Shown: positions 6,152-13,270 of the stretch, one piece after another
Position numbering within the stretch: position 1 is the stretch's first letter
Layout of the letters: the number at the start of each line of letters is the position of its first letter
DNA from: Candidatus Nomurabacteria bacterium
GTDB taxonomy: Bacteria > Patescibacteriota > Minisyncoccia > Phycocordibacterales > UBA9973
Direction: 5' to 3'
Length of the DNA: 16,158 nucleotides
NCBI GenBank assembly: GCA_943359425.1
Contig: CALRHN010000003.1
Coordinates: forward strand, 6,919 to 23,076
Program-made: the position numbers and the translations under genes
The notes under the pieces: generated by a model
What the model was told of the DNA's origin: nothing
What the model saw: the letters and a program-made list of their open reading frames with translations, nothing else
The model's database searches: none

Positions 6152-8599
6152 ATGGATATACCGCTCGACCCAAATAAGGATATTACGTATTTCGCCAAGA
6201 CCAATTTCCGCAACTCGGAGAAACTTTTTGGTATCAAGCGCAAAGATCGCCGCCAGCATATGTACCTGCTCGGTAAATCCGGTTCGGGTAAATCCGTTCT
6301 CCTGTCGAACATGATCATCCAGAATATCGTGAACGGCGAAGGCGTCTGCGTCGTTGACCCGCACGGCGAGCTGGTAGAATCCATTCTCGAATCCATTCCG
6401 CCGCACCGCGTGCAAGACGTGGTCTATTTCAATCCGGCCGACACGGACTTCCATCTCGGTTTCAACGTTCTCGAACTCGAAGATCAGAAATACAAGCACT
6501 TGGTCGCTTCCGGACTAATGGGCATCTTCACGAAGATCTGGGCCAATGCGTGGAGCGCCCGAATGGAATACATCTTGAACAATGCCATTCTCGCCCTTCT
6601 CGATACGCCCGGCTCGACGCTTCTCGGTATTCCGCGTTTGCTCGTGGACAAGGATTTCCGCCAGCAGATCATCAACAACCTCAAAGATCCCGTCGTCAAA
6701 GCATTCTGGATCCACGAATACGAAGCATGGCGCGACCAGTTCAGAAACGAGGCCATCGCTCCGATCCAGAACAAGGTCGGTCAATTCCTCTCGACCTCCA
6801 TCGTTCGTAACGTCGTCGGTCAGGCGAAGAGCACGATCAATATTTTCGATATCATGAACGGAGGCAAGATTTTCTTGGTCAACGTTTCGAAAGGCCGCAT
6901 CGGTGAAGACAACTCAGCCCTTCTCGGTGGAATGCTTATCACGAAGATCCAGCTCTCGGCCATGGAGCGCGTGCGCATACCGGAGAAAGACCGCCGCGAT
7001 TTCTATCTCTATGTCGACGAATTCCAGAACTTCGTCACCGACTCATTCGCCTCCATTCTCTCCGAGGCCCGCAAATACCGCCTCGACCTCACGCTCGCGC
7101 ACCAATACATCAGCCAACTCGTCACGAAAGAATCAACGTCCGTCCGCGACGCCGTTTTCGGCAACGTCGGAACGATGATCATCTTCCGGGTCGGTGCCGC
7201 CGATGCGGAATTCCTCGAAAAAGAATTCGAACCGGAATTCACACCCGAAGACCTCGTCAACATTCCGAACTATCACATCTATCTCAAGCTCATGGTTGAC
7301 GGGGTCACGTCGCGGCCATTTTCGGCAACGACCCTGCCGCCTTTCGATGTTGCGACATCCGGCGATGTGACGAGCACCATTATCGAATCTTCCCGTAGGC
7401 TCTATACGCGCCCGCGCGAAGTTGTCGAAGAAGAGATCAATACGTGGTCCGGCATGGCCTCCGTCGGCGTGCAGGGCGAAGGCAAATTCAAAGCCCTCTG
7501 TTCGTCCTGCGGCAAGGAAACTATGGTGCCCTTCGAACCAATTCCTGGCCGTCCGGTCTATTGCCGCGATTGTATGGCCAAGATCAAGAGCGGCGAAATG
7601 CAGCCTGTCCGCCTGATGCCCCAAGGCAAAGGCAATAAATACGAAGAAGAACCGCGTTCCGTGAACGCTCTCGCCATGCTCGGTATCGAATTCAAAATGA
7701 GTCCGAACGCTCAAAAATCTGAAGCTCCTCACGAGAGCAAGCCGCGCGATTCATTCCCGCATCCGAAATCCGCTACACCGAAACCCTTCGTTCCCGGGGG
7801 CCAGAATACCTATCGTCCGCCGAAGGAAAAAGAGAAACGAAAAGGCCCTGATCTCGTGGGACTGCACGCCATCTTGGGCGAAGCCCTCGGCGACAGTTTT
7901 ATGAAACCAAAAACAGAACCGCTGCCGGAAACGCCTGCAGTGAAAAACGAAGTTCCTGAAAAAACTATTTCTCTTTCTGATCTGAAGAAACCCGCCCGAC
8001 CGGACGGCGATCGTTCGGGCGGGGACGCTCCGAAAACTCCCGCACCATCATCACTCTCGACAAAAGAAGCCTCTGCCGAGCGCGTCTCGGCGCTGAAAAA
8101 CGTTCTTGCCGAAGCGCTCAACAAATCTGCTCCCGCATCTGTGTCTCCAGCGGAAGTAAAGCTGGATACGAGCGCAGATGACGCCCGCGCTCGTGAAGCA
8201 GAGGAAGCTTTGAAAAAATCACAGGCCGAAGAAAAAGCTCGCGAAGAAGCGCGGCTCAAAGAACTCGAAGAAGAGCGGAAGAAACTCGCCATTCTCGCCG
8301 AAGAAAAACAGGCGAAACTGCGGGCATTGGAACAGGAAGCAAAAGCCCGTGAGCTGGCGGAGGCAAAGGCCAAGAAAGAAGCCCTGTTTGCGGCCGAGAA
8401 GAAGGAGAAAGAGCAGGCCGTTCGCGAAGAAGAAGCCCGCGCTATTGCCGCCGAAGAGAAGTTCAAAAGCGATAGGGAAGCGAAGGCCGCTCAAGAGAAA
8501 GAAGACAAGGCCGCCGCGGATACTGCTTCCGCATCTGCGCCCAAAAAACCCCGCGAAGTTCCCGAAGACATCTTGAACGATATTTTACGAGTCGATTAG
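6152..8599 (+). CDS. Conjugation-type (VirB4/TraD-like) ATPase with zinc ribbon and coiled-coil tail
   Basis: 815 residues. The N-terminal 430 residues form a P-loop ATPase of the HerA/VirB4/TraD superfamily: Walker A GKSGSGKS (41-48), VVDPHGE just after it, Walker B FYLYVDEFQNF with D289/E290, and a Q-containing LTLAHQYISQL segment. A zinc ribbon follows with C450/C453 and C471/C474 (CSSCGKE...VYCRDC). Residues about 520-670 are a Pro/Lys-rich linker, about 676-790 a strongly charged Glu/Lys/Ala coiled coil, and the end is DILNDILRVD. I see no membrane segment, unlike membrane-anchored coupling proteins, so it is probably recruited to its partners. Such proteins are common in CPR genomes and are usually described as type IV secretion or conjugative transfer ATPases; the substrate (DNA or pilin machinery) cannot be told here. 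The downstream gene follows after 12 bases. A palindromic element lies in frame in the linker. Confidence 0.88.
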   Translation: MDIPLDPNKDITYFAKTNFRNSEKLFGIKRKDRRQHMYLLGKSGSGKSVLLSNMIIQNIVNGEGVCVVDPHGELVESILESIPPHRVQDVVYFNPADTDFHLGFNVLELEDQKYKHLVASGLMGIFTKIWANAWSARMEYILNNAILALLDTPGSTLLGIPRLLVDKDFRQQIINNLKDPVVKAFWIHEYEAWRDQFRNEAIAPIQNKVGQFLSTSIVRNVVGQAKSTINIFDIMNGGKIFLVNVSKGRIGEDNSALLGGMLITKIQLSAMERVRIPEKDRRDFYLYVDEFQNFVTDSFASILSEARKYRLDLTLAHQYISQLVTKESTSVRDAVFGNVGTMIIFRVGAADAEFLEKEFEPEFTPEDLVNIPNYHIYLKLMVDGVTSRPFSATTLPPFDVATSGDVTSTIIESSRRLYTRPREVVEEEINTWSGMASVGVQGEGKFKALCSSCGKETMVPFEPIPGRPVYCRDCMAKIKSGEMQPVRLMPQGKGNKYEEEPRSVNALAMLGIEFKMSPNAQKSEAPHESKPRDSFPHPKSATPKPFVPGGQNTYRPPKEKEKRKGPDLVGLHAILGEALGDSFMKPKTEPLPETPAVKNEVPEKTISLSDLKKPARPDGDRSGGDAPKTPAPSSLSTKEASAERVSALKNVLAEALNKSAPASVSPAEVKLDTSADDARAREAEEALKKSQAEEKAREEARLKELEEERKKLAILAEEKQAKLRALEQEAKARELAEAKAKKEALFAAEKKEKEQAVREEEARAIAAEEKFKSDREAKAAQEKEDKAAADTASASAPKKPREVPEDILNDILRVD
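7991..8023. repeat. GC-rich palindromic element, copy 2, inside the ATPase gene
   Basis: CCCGCCCGA (7991-7999) and TCGGGCGGG (8015-8023) are exact inverted repeats around a 15-base centre. The left flank AAACCCGCCCGA is identical to copy 1 at 4251-4262. It is translated in frame as KPARPDGDRSGGD in the low-complexity linker of the ATPase, where an insertion would be tolerated. Confidence 0.65.
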
Positions 8600-8611
8600 A
8601 TCACCATCTTT

Positions 8612-10054
8612 ATGCGAAAAGGTCGCATACAATTTTTATTTCTCGCCTTCGCCTTTGTCGCTCTGCCCGCCTATGTCCATGCGGCCGTTTCCTTTACGGA
8701 AATCATGTACGACTATGATGGTGCCGACGTCGACTGGGTGGAAGTGCAGAATACGGGCACCGATGACGTCGATCTCACATCGCTGAAACTTCTCGTCAGC
8801 AATTCGACTTCCAATCACACGATAAATAATTCTTCCGGCTCGGCAACGCTTCACGCCGGTGACTACGGCGTCATTGTTGCGAGTTCCGTCATATCCAATT
8901 ACACGGCGGTGTGGGGGAGTTCAGGCAATATTTTCACGGCAAGCTTCACTCTGCCGAACGAAGGCGGAACGGTAGAGATCAACGCCGGCGACAAGACGAA
9001 TCCTATGAATTCTGTCACCTATGCCTCGACTCAAGGTGCAAATAGCGATGGCAATAGTTTGCAGAAAAGTGCCTCGGGTACATGGACCGGTGCAACGCCT
9101 ACTCCCGGAGCTGCAATGGCAGGACAAGGCGGAGATGGTGAGACTAACACTGGTGGCGGCAGTGCGCCCCCTTCGAATACACAGAACCAAGATGGGACGA
9201 AGAAGCCAGCAGCTCCTCCGAAAATAACAGCGAAGATTCTCACGAATAAGACAGGAATCGCCGGTGTCGCGGTGAAATTCGACGCGCAGGTGACGGGATA
9301 CATGGGCGAACCGCTGTCGCGTGGCAAATTCTTCTGGAACTTGGGAGACGGTACGACGCTCGATTCTTTTGAGAAAGAAAAATTTGAGCATATCTATCGA
9401 TATCCGGGTGACTACGTGGTTGTTTTCGAATATGCGGATAATCCCTACAAGCATGAACCAGATGTGACTTCGCGAATGCTTTTGCCAGTGATCCCGAGCG
9501 ATCTTTCGATCTCGACAGTTTCACAAGACGGATCTGTCGAGGTTTCCAATGCTTCGAAGAATGAAATCGACATATCGGGTTTCATCCTGCGGACGCACGA
9601 AAAATCATTTACCATTCCTCGCGGTACGATCCTTCTCCCCGAGCGCAAATTGTGGTTCGATGCGAGGGTGACCGGATTTGCACAGAGCCCGAAAGTCGAG
9701 CTCCTCTTTCCCGACAGCCTCTTGAGTTTTACCTATGAAGAAAAACCGGCTGTTTCCATGACTCCGAAGATCGCGCAAGCTCTTTCTGTTTCTGCGAAAG
9801 CAACCTCTGATGTTCTCTCTGATAGCACACAAGTGCCTCATGCCACAGAACTTACCGCGTCGGCAGTGTCGACAGAAAATTCTGCGAATGCGAAAAGCTC
9901 TTCCAATACACTCTTATTTATCCTCGCGCTCGCCGGCGTCATCGGCGTCGGGGGAGCGGCATTTGTATTTTCCCGTAGGAAGAACAATGAAAAATCGGGA
10001 TCAGTGATTGATCCCGATTCGGAAGCGAACGCTTTCACGTTTCTCGACGAGTAG
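8612..10054 (+). CDS. Surface protein with lamin-tail and PKD domains and C-terminal anchor
   Basis: 480 residues. A signal peptide spans about 1-24 (positive MRKGR, hydrophobic core, then YVHA/A). Residues about 25-150 form a lamin-tail domain (VSFTEIMYD...DWVEVQNTGTDDVDLTSLKL...HAGDYGVIV), an immunoglobulin-like fold common in CPR secreted proteins. A Gly/Ser/Pro linker leads to a PKD domain at about 215-290 (KFFWNLGDGTTLD...HIYRYPGDYVVVF). A second, divergent lamin-tail-like segment (EVSNASKNEIDISGFILR) follows, then a Ser/Thr-rich stalk, a transmembrane helix (about 430-450) and the basic stop SRRKNN. It should be exported and held by its C-terminal helix with the domains outside. The 12-base gap from the ATPase gene suggests co-transcription. 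The last 20 codons contain a hairpin that fits a terminator for the opposing operon. The ligand is unknown. Confidence 0.85.
   Translation: MRKGRIQFLFLAFAFVALPAYVHAAVSFTEIMYDYDGADVDWVEVQNTGTDDVDLTSLKLLVSNSTSNHTINNSSGSATLHAGDYGVIVASSVISNYTAVWGSSGNIFTASFTLPNEGGTVEINAGDKTNPMNSVTYASTQGANSDGNSLQKSASGTWTGATPTPGAAMAGQGGDGETNTGGGSAPPSNTQNQDGTKKPAAPPKITAKILTNKTGIAGVAVKFDAQVTGYMGEPLSRGKFFWNLGDGTTLDSFEKEKFEHIYRYPGDYVVVFEYADNPYKHEPDVTSRMLLPVIPSDLSISTVSQDGSVEVSNASKNEIDISGFILRTHEKSFTIPRGTILLPERKLWFDARVTGFAQSPKVELLFPDSLLSFTYEEKPAVSMTPKIAQALSVSAKATSDVLSDSTQVPHATELTASAVSTENSANAKSSSNTLLFILALAGVIGVGGAAFVFSRRKNNEKSGSVIDPDSEANAFTFLDE
9990..10019 (-). terminator. Intrinsic terminator of the sigma/DUF5667 operon, inside the lamin-tail gene
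   Basis: AATCGGGATCA (9993-10003) and TGATCCCGATT (10009-10019) form an 11-bp perfect stem with loop GTGAT. On the minus strand the stem runs into TTTTT (complement of A9990-A9994), the classic terminator form; on the plus strand it is followed by CGGAAGC. It lies 43 bases past the stop of the minus-strand DUF5667 gene, and within the final codons of the plus-strand gene. Confidence 0.7.
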
Positions 10055-10061
10055 AAAACTT

Positions 10062-11153
10062 TTATTTAATACCAACCGAAGCGCCTACCTGTGCGCTTTG
10101 GTTTACGGCATCTTTCAACACTGATTGTACTGCAGTATCAGTACTTGTTGTGCCGGTATCTGTTTTAACGGTGTTGTCGCTTACCGAATTTGTTTCATCT
10201 GCTCCTGATGTGTCAGTCGAAGCACCCGTTGATGACGCGGCCGTATTGTCCTCGCTTTTTTGAGATTCTGTAGTCGTCTGATCGTCTTTTGAATCTCTGG
10301 AATCAGTGCTTTTTTGCAAGTTGGTTGATGCCTGGGATTTTACATTTCCGATCCGTGTTGCCTTGCGGGCGTCTTTCATATTTTTAAATTCTTGTATATC
10401 TCTCTTTGAAACCTCCGGCACAGTGATGCCTGCTTTCTCGACGGTCGCTCGAACATCTGCATTTTCTTTTAAAATAGTGTTTGCAATCCGCTCTTGCCCG
10501 CTCAACTCTCGTGCGGGCATTTTTTCATTTACGGTGGCCATCATCGTGCGTGCGGTCGCAGGAGTTTCGACAGTCGTTGCTGCTGCAGTAGTGTCTTGTG
10601 CCATATTTGATGAGAGCACGGCGAGAACTTTTGCGCTCGCATTTGCTGCTGCTTCGCGGTCGCCCGAAGCGATAGCCGCATCGAGATTCGTCTTGAATGT
10701 TTCAGTCTGGGCAGACAACTCTGTTTCTGCGATCGTCGCGCGTTCTTCAGTGAGCGCGTCGGCGTCTTTCAATGTCTGTATTTCTGCGATACGGCGTTCG
10801 ACGCGCTGGGCTTCCCAGTCCAGCTTTGCCGATGTGGAGAGCGTCAGTGCTCCGCGGATCGGTTCGACGACATGGACTTTTACATCGTAGAGTGAACCTC
10901 CTGGCAATGCTTGTTCAGAAGCGAGTGCGAGCGAGCCGCCGCCGACAATGGCGAATATGAGAGCGAGAGCGCAGCCGCGCATGGCCATCATGAAGAATCC
11001 GTGAGTATACGGAGAGAGGATCTTCTGGGGCATTGATCCGACGGGATGTGTGTGCATGAAAGAGACGAGAGTGTTTTTCATATGCGCCCGCTCTGCTTGG
11101 GTCATCGTCACGGACCTGCCTTTATTGAGAATGTCTTCTGTTGTATTAATCAT
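10062..11153 (-). CDS. DUF5667 one-TM membrane protein, probable anti-sigma partner
   Basis: 363 residues. About 55 N-terminal residues without a signal peptide (including AERAHMKNTLVSFMHTHP) precede a transmembrane helix at about 56-79 (MMAMRGCALALIFAIVGGGS). The outside part begins with LPGGSLYDVKVHVVEPIRGAL and continues in a helical Ala/Glu-rich region to about residue 210, matching DUF5667 (LPG-x-LYxVK...E...A). The last 75 residues are a Ser/Thr/Asp-rich low-complexity tail. The start codon overlaps the end of the sigma gene by 8 bases (ATGATTAA), so the two are translationally coupled. A short cytoplasmic part, one membrane helix and an outside domain, together with the sigma partner, are the layout of an anti-sigma factor; no known anti-sigma domain motif is visible, so that role is inference. 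It converges on the lamin-tail gene with a 7-base gap. Confidence 0.82.
   Translation of the reverse strand: MINTTEDILNKGRSVTMTQAERAHMKNTLVSFMHTHPVGSMPQKILSPYTHGFFMMAMRGCALALIFAIVGGGSLALASEQALPGGSLYDVKVHVVEPIRGALTLSTSAKLDWEAQRVERRIAEIQTLKDADALTEERATIAETELSAQTETFKTNLDAAIASGDREAAANASAKVLAVLSSNMAQDTTAAATTVETPATARTMMATVNEKMPARELSGQERIANTILKENADVRATVEKAGITVPEVSKRDIQEFKNMKDARKATRIGNVKSQASTNLQKSTDSRDSKDDQTTTESQKSEDNTAASSTGASTDTSGADETNSVSDNTVKTDTGTTSTDTAVQSVLKDAVNQSAQVGASVGIK
10074..10103 (+). terminator. Hairpin inside the DUF5667 gene, possible terminator of the plus-strand operon
   Basis: AACCGAAGCGC (10074-10084) pairs with GCGCTTTGGTT (10093-10103) over 11 positions with one G-T wobble and an 8-base loop. 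It lies 20 bases after the stop of the lamin-tail gene. The following TTACGG is a poor U-tract, so termination by this hairpin alone is uncertain. Confidence 0.35.
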
Positions 11154-11658
11154 TATATTTTTCTGCTCCGATACTGCGCGCTTTTTCGAGCGCTCTATGC
11201 AGACGGACGGAAATATTATTTTCCGATGCGCCGGTTGCGGCCGCTATTTCTTTTATTGATAAGTCTTCGACGTATCTCATAACGAGGACGTCACGGTATT
11301 TTTCATCGAGCGCACCGACGATGGCGAGCACTTCTTTGCTGTCGATACTCTCTTCGATCTCCCTTCGTCCGCTTATTTCCTTGTCGTAGCCGTCTTCGAT
11401 CATTGCGTCGAGCGACGAGGCCTTTTTCTTGCGCCGCCAGTCGATGATGAGGTTGCCGGCGACACGATACAAGAAAGCGCGGAGATTCTCCACTATTTTT
11501 CCGCCTGCTATATATTCCCAGACCTTGGTGAACGTGTCTTGCGTGAGGTCGAGCGCCACTTCGCGGTTTGACGTCTGAAAGTAGCAATACCGGAAAATGG
11601 CATCATTATAGAGCTCGTAGCCTTTCAAGAATTCTTCTGTTGGATCGTTCGCGTTCAT
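11146..11658 (-). CDS. ECF-type sigma-70 family RNA polymerase sigma factor
   Basis: 170 residues, the usual length for an ECF sigma factor with only regions 2 and 4. Region 2 lies at about 12-75 with the conserved LDLTQDTFTKVWEYI segment and a basic WRRKKK at its end. Region 4 lies at about 115-165: ALDEKYRDVLVMRYVEDLSIKEIA then a helix-turn-helix AAATGASENNISVRLHRALEKA. It directs RNA polymerase to a specific promoter set. It overlaps the DUF5667 gene by 8 bases and is likely transcribed with it from the promoter at 11703-11732. There is no Shine-Dalgarno before the ATG at 11658. The stimulus and target promoters are unknown. Confidence 0.92.
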   Translation of the reverse strand: MNANDPTEEFLKGYELYNDAIFRYCYFQTSNREVALDLTQDTFTKVWEYIAGGKIVENLRAFLYRVAGNLIIDWRRKKKASSLDAMIEDGYDKEISGRREIEESIDSKEVLAIVGALDEKYRDVLVMRYVEDLSIKEIAAATGASENNISVRLHRALEKARSIGAEKYND

Positions 11659-11702
11659 TGGGGAAGACGTATTAGATACATACTTATTACAGGTATTTTC
11701 TC

Positions 11703-11732
11703 ATTATACTCCTTATATTTCATATGCAACAA
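11703..11732 (-). promoter_or_regulatory. Promoter of the sigma factor/DUF5667 operon
   Basis: On the minus strand TTGTTG (complement of 11727-11732) and a perfect -10 TATAAT (complement of 11703-11708) are separated by 18 bases. The predicted start near 11696 leaves a leader of about 38 bases before the ATG at 11658. It looks like a housekeeping sigma promoter, not an obvious ECF-autoregulated one. Confidence 0.6.
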
Positions 11733-11747
11733 GTGCAGGCGCAACAA

Positions 11748-11772
11748 GACACTCACGTTGTTCGAGAGTGTC
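11748..11772. other. Hairpin between small ORF and sigma operon promoter
   Basis: GACACTC (11748-11754) and GAGTGTC (11766-11772) pair; an A-A mismatch and two further C-G pairs close a TTGTT loop. It lies 15 bases beyond the stop of the small minus-strand ORF and just upstream of the sigma operon -35. No T-run follows on the minus strand. It could end the small transcript weakly or be an operator. Confidence 0.4.
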
Positions 11773-11787
11773 CGTTTTGCCTTATTT

Positions 11788-11910
11788 TTAAAGGCTTTTT
11801 TGGCGTTTTCGTTCCATATCTTTCCCTCCTTCCTTTTTGGCGTAGAGGATAAGACTTGTGAAAATGCAGGCAAGAATGCCGATGGTGACTAATGTTGAGA
11901 TTTCTGGCAT
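11788..11910 (-). CDS. Possible 40-residue single-pass membrane peptide
   Basis: An ATG at 11910 opens a 40-codon frame ending at TAA (11790-11788). Residues 4-24 (ISTLVTIGILACIFTSLILYA) are continuously hydrophobic, followed by a basic, polar tail KKEGGKDMERKRQKSL. This is the shape of a small inner-membrane protein with its C terminus in the cytoplasm. It lies upstream of, and in the same direction as, the sigma/DUF5667 operon, in a 367-base stretch otherwise without a gene. TATAAA about 13 bases upstream of the ATG could be a -10. Inside the frame, AAGGAGGG stands 7 bases before an internal ATG that would give a 9-residue peptide. Chance cannot be excluded for so short a frame. An overlapping 72-codon frame (11873-11655) looks less natural in composition. 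Confidence 0.4.
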   Translation of the reverse strand: MPEISTLVTIGILACIFTSLILYAKKEGGKDMERKRQKSL

Positions 11911-11982
11911 AGGATTATGGGGTTTTATACAATTGTTCGGACTTAGAGACGCATCAGGAAATGAAACCTTACAAAGTCAAAT

Positions 11983-12014
11983 AAGTCCGTATTTTCCGTA
12001 AAGTCCCTTATTTT
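11983..12014. repeat. Short direct repeats before the oxidoreductase gene
   Basis: AAGTCCGTATTTT (11983-11995) and AAGTCCCTTATTTT (12001-12014) repeat at an 18-base step; a third AAGTC lies just upstream. The spacing is near two helical turns and the second copy abuts the -10 region, so an operator is conceivable. The evidence is weak because the sequence is AT-rich. Confidence 0.3.
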
Positions 12015-12022
12015 GCTACAAT
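12014..12022 (+). promoter_or_regulatory. Extended -10 promoter, nearly leaderless oxidoreductase gene
   Basis: TGC (12014-12016) plus TACAAT (12017-12022) is an extended -10. A start about seven bases later falls at 12029 or so, between the in-frame ATGs at 12026 and 12032. No Shine-Dalgarno is present, so the mRNA probably has no leader and translation may begin at 12032. TTTTCCGT near 11993 is a poor -35, as expected with an extended -10. Confidence 0.55.
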
Positions 12023-12025
12023 GCC

Positions 12026-13270
12026 ATGTATATGCAATCTCAAAGAAAGCGTGTTGTCATTGTCGGCGGGGGATTTGGAGGAGTTCGCGCCGCGCTCGAT
12101 CTCGCCCGTCAAAAGAGTCCTGATGTACAGATAACCCTTATCTCCGACAAGCACCACTTCGAATACACGCCGGCCCTGTACAAACTTGCTACGGGACACT
12201 CGCCGATGGAAACCTGTATTCCGCTTCGCGAAGTATTTGACTCGTATGACGTCGAGATCCTTATCGACACTATTGCCGGCGGATCAGTCGTCGACAAAAT
12301 ACTCGTCGGAGAGAGCGGTTCGCGGTATCAGTATGACTATCTTGTGCTCGCTCTCGGCAGTGAGACGTCGTATTTCAACGTCCCCGGAATACAGGAACAT
12401 GCATACAGCATGAAATCCGTTGCCGAAGCGCTCAAGCTCAAACGCCACCTTCACGAACTTTTTAATGTTCCGCTCGATATGTCGAAACGGGATATCATCG
12501 CACAATTCCAATTCGTCATCGTCGGCGGCGGGCCGTCAGGCGTCGAGCTTGCGGGTGAAATACGCCGCTATGGACGCAAACTGGCAAAAGCGCATCGGAT
12601 CTCTCCGAATCTCATCACGGTTGATATTCTCCAGTCTGCTCCGCGATTACTCCCGACAATGCCCGAATCTGTTTCTCATCGCGTCATGCATCGTCTCACC
12701 GATCTCGGCGTGAACATATTGCTCAATCATGCCGTCTCTTCCGAAGACGCGAAGGGAGTCTATCTCAAAGATATCGAACTCAATGCGAAGACGATCGTAT
12801 GGACGGCAGGAGTTCGCGCGAGCCATGTGTACGGCACTATTGCCGGTCTCACACTCGACAAAGGCGGGCGCATACTTGTCGACGAAGACATCCGCGCAAA
12901 GGGAACGACTGACGTTTTTGTTGTGGGTGACAGCGCGGCGACTCCGTTTGCCGGTACGGCGCAGACGGCAATCTACGATGGAGGATACGTGGCGCGTGCT
13001 ATAGCATCTCTCATGCAAGAGAAAACTATTTCAGAATACAAGGCGCGTAAAACTCCCTATGTCGTTCCGATCGGTCCCGGCTGGGCAGTTTTCACCTATA
13101 AAAATATCACGCTCTCGGGTTGGGTGTTCTGGTGGCTTCGCGAATTCATCGATCTGAGATTCTTCCTCTCCATTCTTCCGCTGCGGAAAGCCTTCACCGT
13201 CTGGCGCGAAGGGGGAGTGCTGTGTGAATCCTGTCCGACATGCGATGAAGCTCAAAAGAGCGCTTCCTGA
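12026..13270 (+). CDS. NDH-2-like FAD/NAD(P)-dependent oxidoreductase
   Basis: 414 residues from 12026 (412 from the ATG at 12032, which the promoter position favours). Two Rossmann folds are clear: FAD site VVIVGGGFGGVRAA (residues 10-23) and NAD(P)H site FVIVGGGPSGVELAGE (163-178). They are followed by TIVWTAG (257-262) and the FAD-closing RAKGTTDVFVVGDSA (290-304). Family knowledge points to transfer of electrons from NADH to a quinone at the membrane face. The C terminus (about 350-397) has the aromatic, amphipathic character of the NDH-2 membrane-binding region, and ends with C400, C403, C406 (CESCPTC). The quinone-site motif AQxAxQ reads AQTAIYD here, with Tyr for the last Gln, so the acceptor may differ. 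No other respiratory genes are nearby. Its 3' end overlaps the opposing glycosylase gene by 19 bases. Confidence 0.86.
   Translation: MYMQSQRKRVVIVGGGFGGVRAALDLARQKSPDVQITLISDKHHFEYTPALYKLATGHSPMETCIPLREVFDSYDVEILIDTIAGGSVVDKILVGESGSRYQYDYLVLALGSETSYFNVPGIQEHAYSMKSVAEALKLKRHLHELFNVPLDMSKRDIIAQFQFVIVGGGPSGVELAGEIRRYGRKLAKAHRISPNLITVDILQSAPRLLPTMPESVSHRVMHRLTDLGVNILLNHAVSSEDAKGVYLKDIELNAKTIVWTAGVRASHVYGTIAGLTLDKGGRILVDEDIRAKGTTDVFVVGDSAATPFAGTAQTAIYDGGYVARAIASLMQEKTISEYKARKTPYVVPIGPGWAVFTYKNITLSGWVFWWLREFIDLRFFLSILPLRKAFTVWREGGVLCESCPTCDEAQKSAS

Noticed and set aside
7133..8466. Two long minus-strand frames opposite the ATPase gene
   Set aside because: Their Phe/Ser-rich sequence is the complement of the Glu/Lys coiled coil; no independent coding signal.
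10306..10890. 194-codon open frame on the plus strand
   Set aside because: It is antisense to the DUF5667 gene; the Ser/Ala/Arg-rich composition is a shadow of the coding strand.
11655..11873. 72-codon minus-strand frame overlapping the sigma start by ATGA
   Set aside because: Composition is unnatural, it reads through the hairpin and the sigma promoter, and it overlaps the better 40-codon membrane frame. The ATGA contact is probably accidental.
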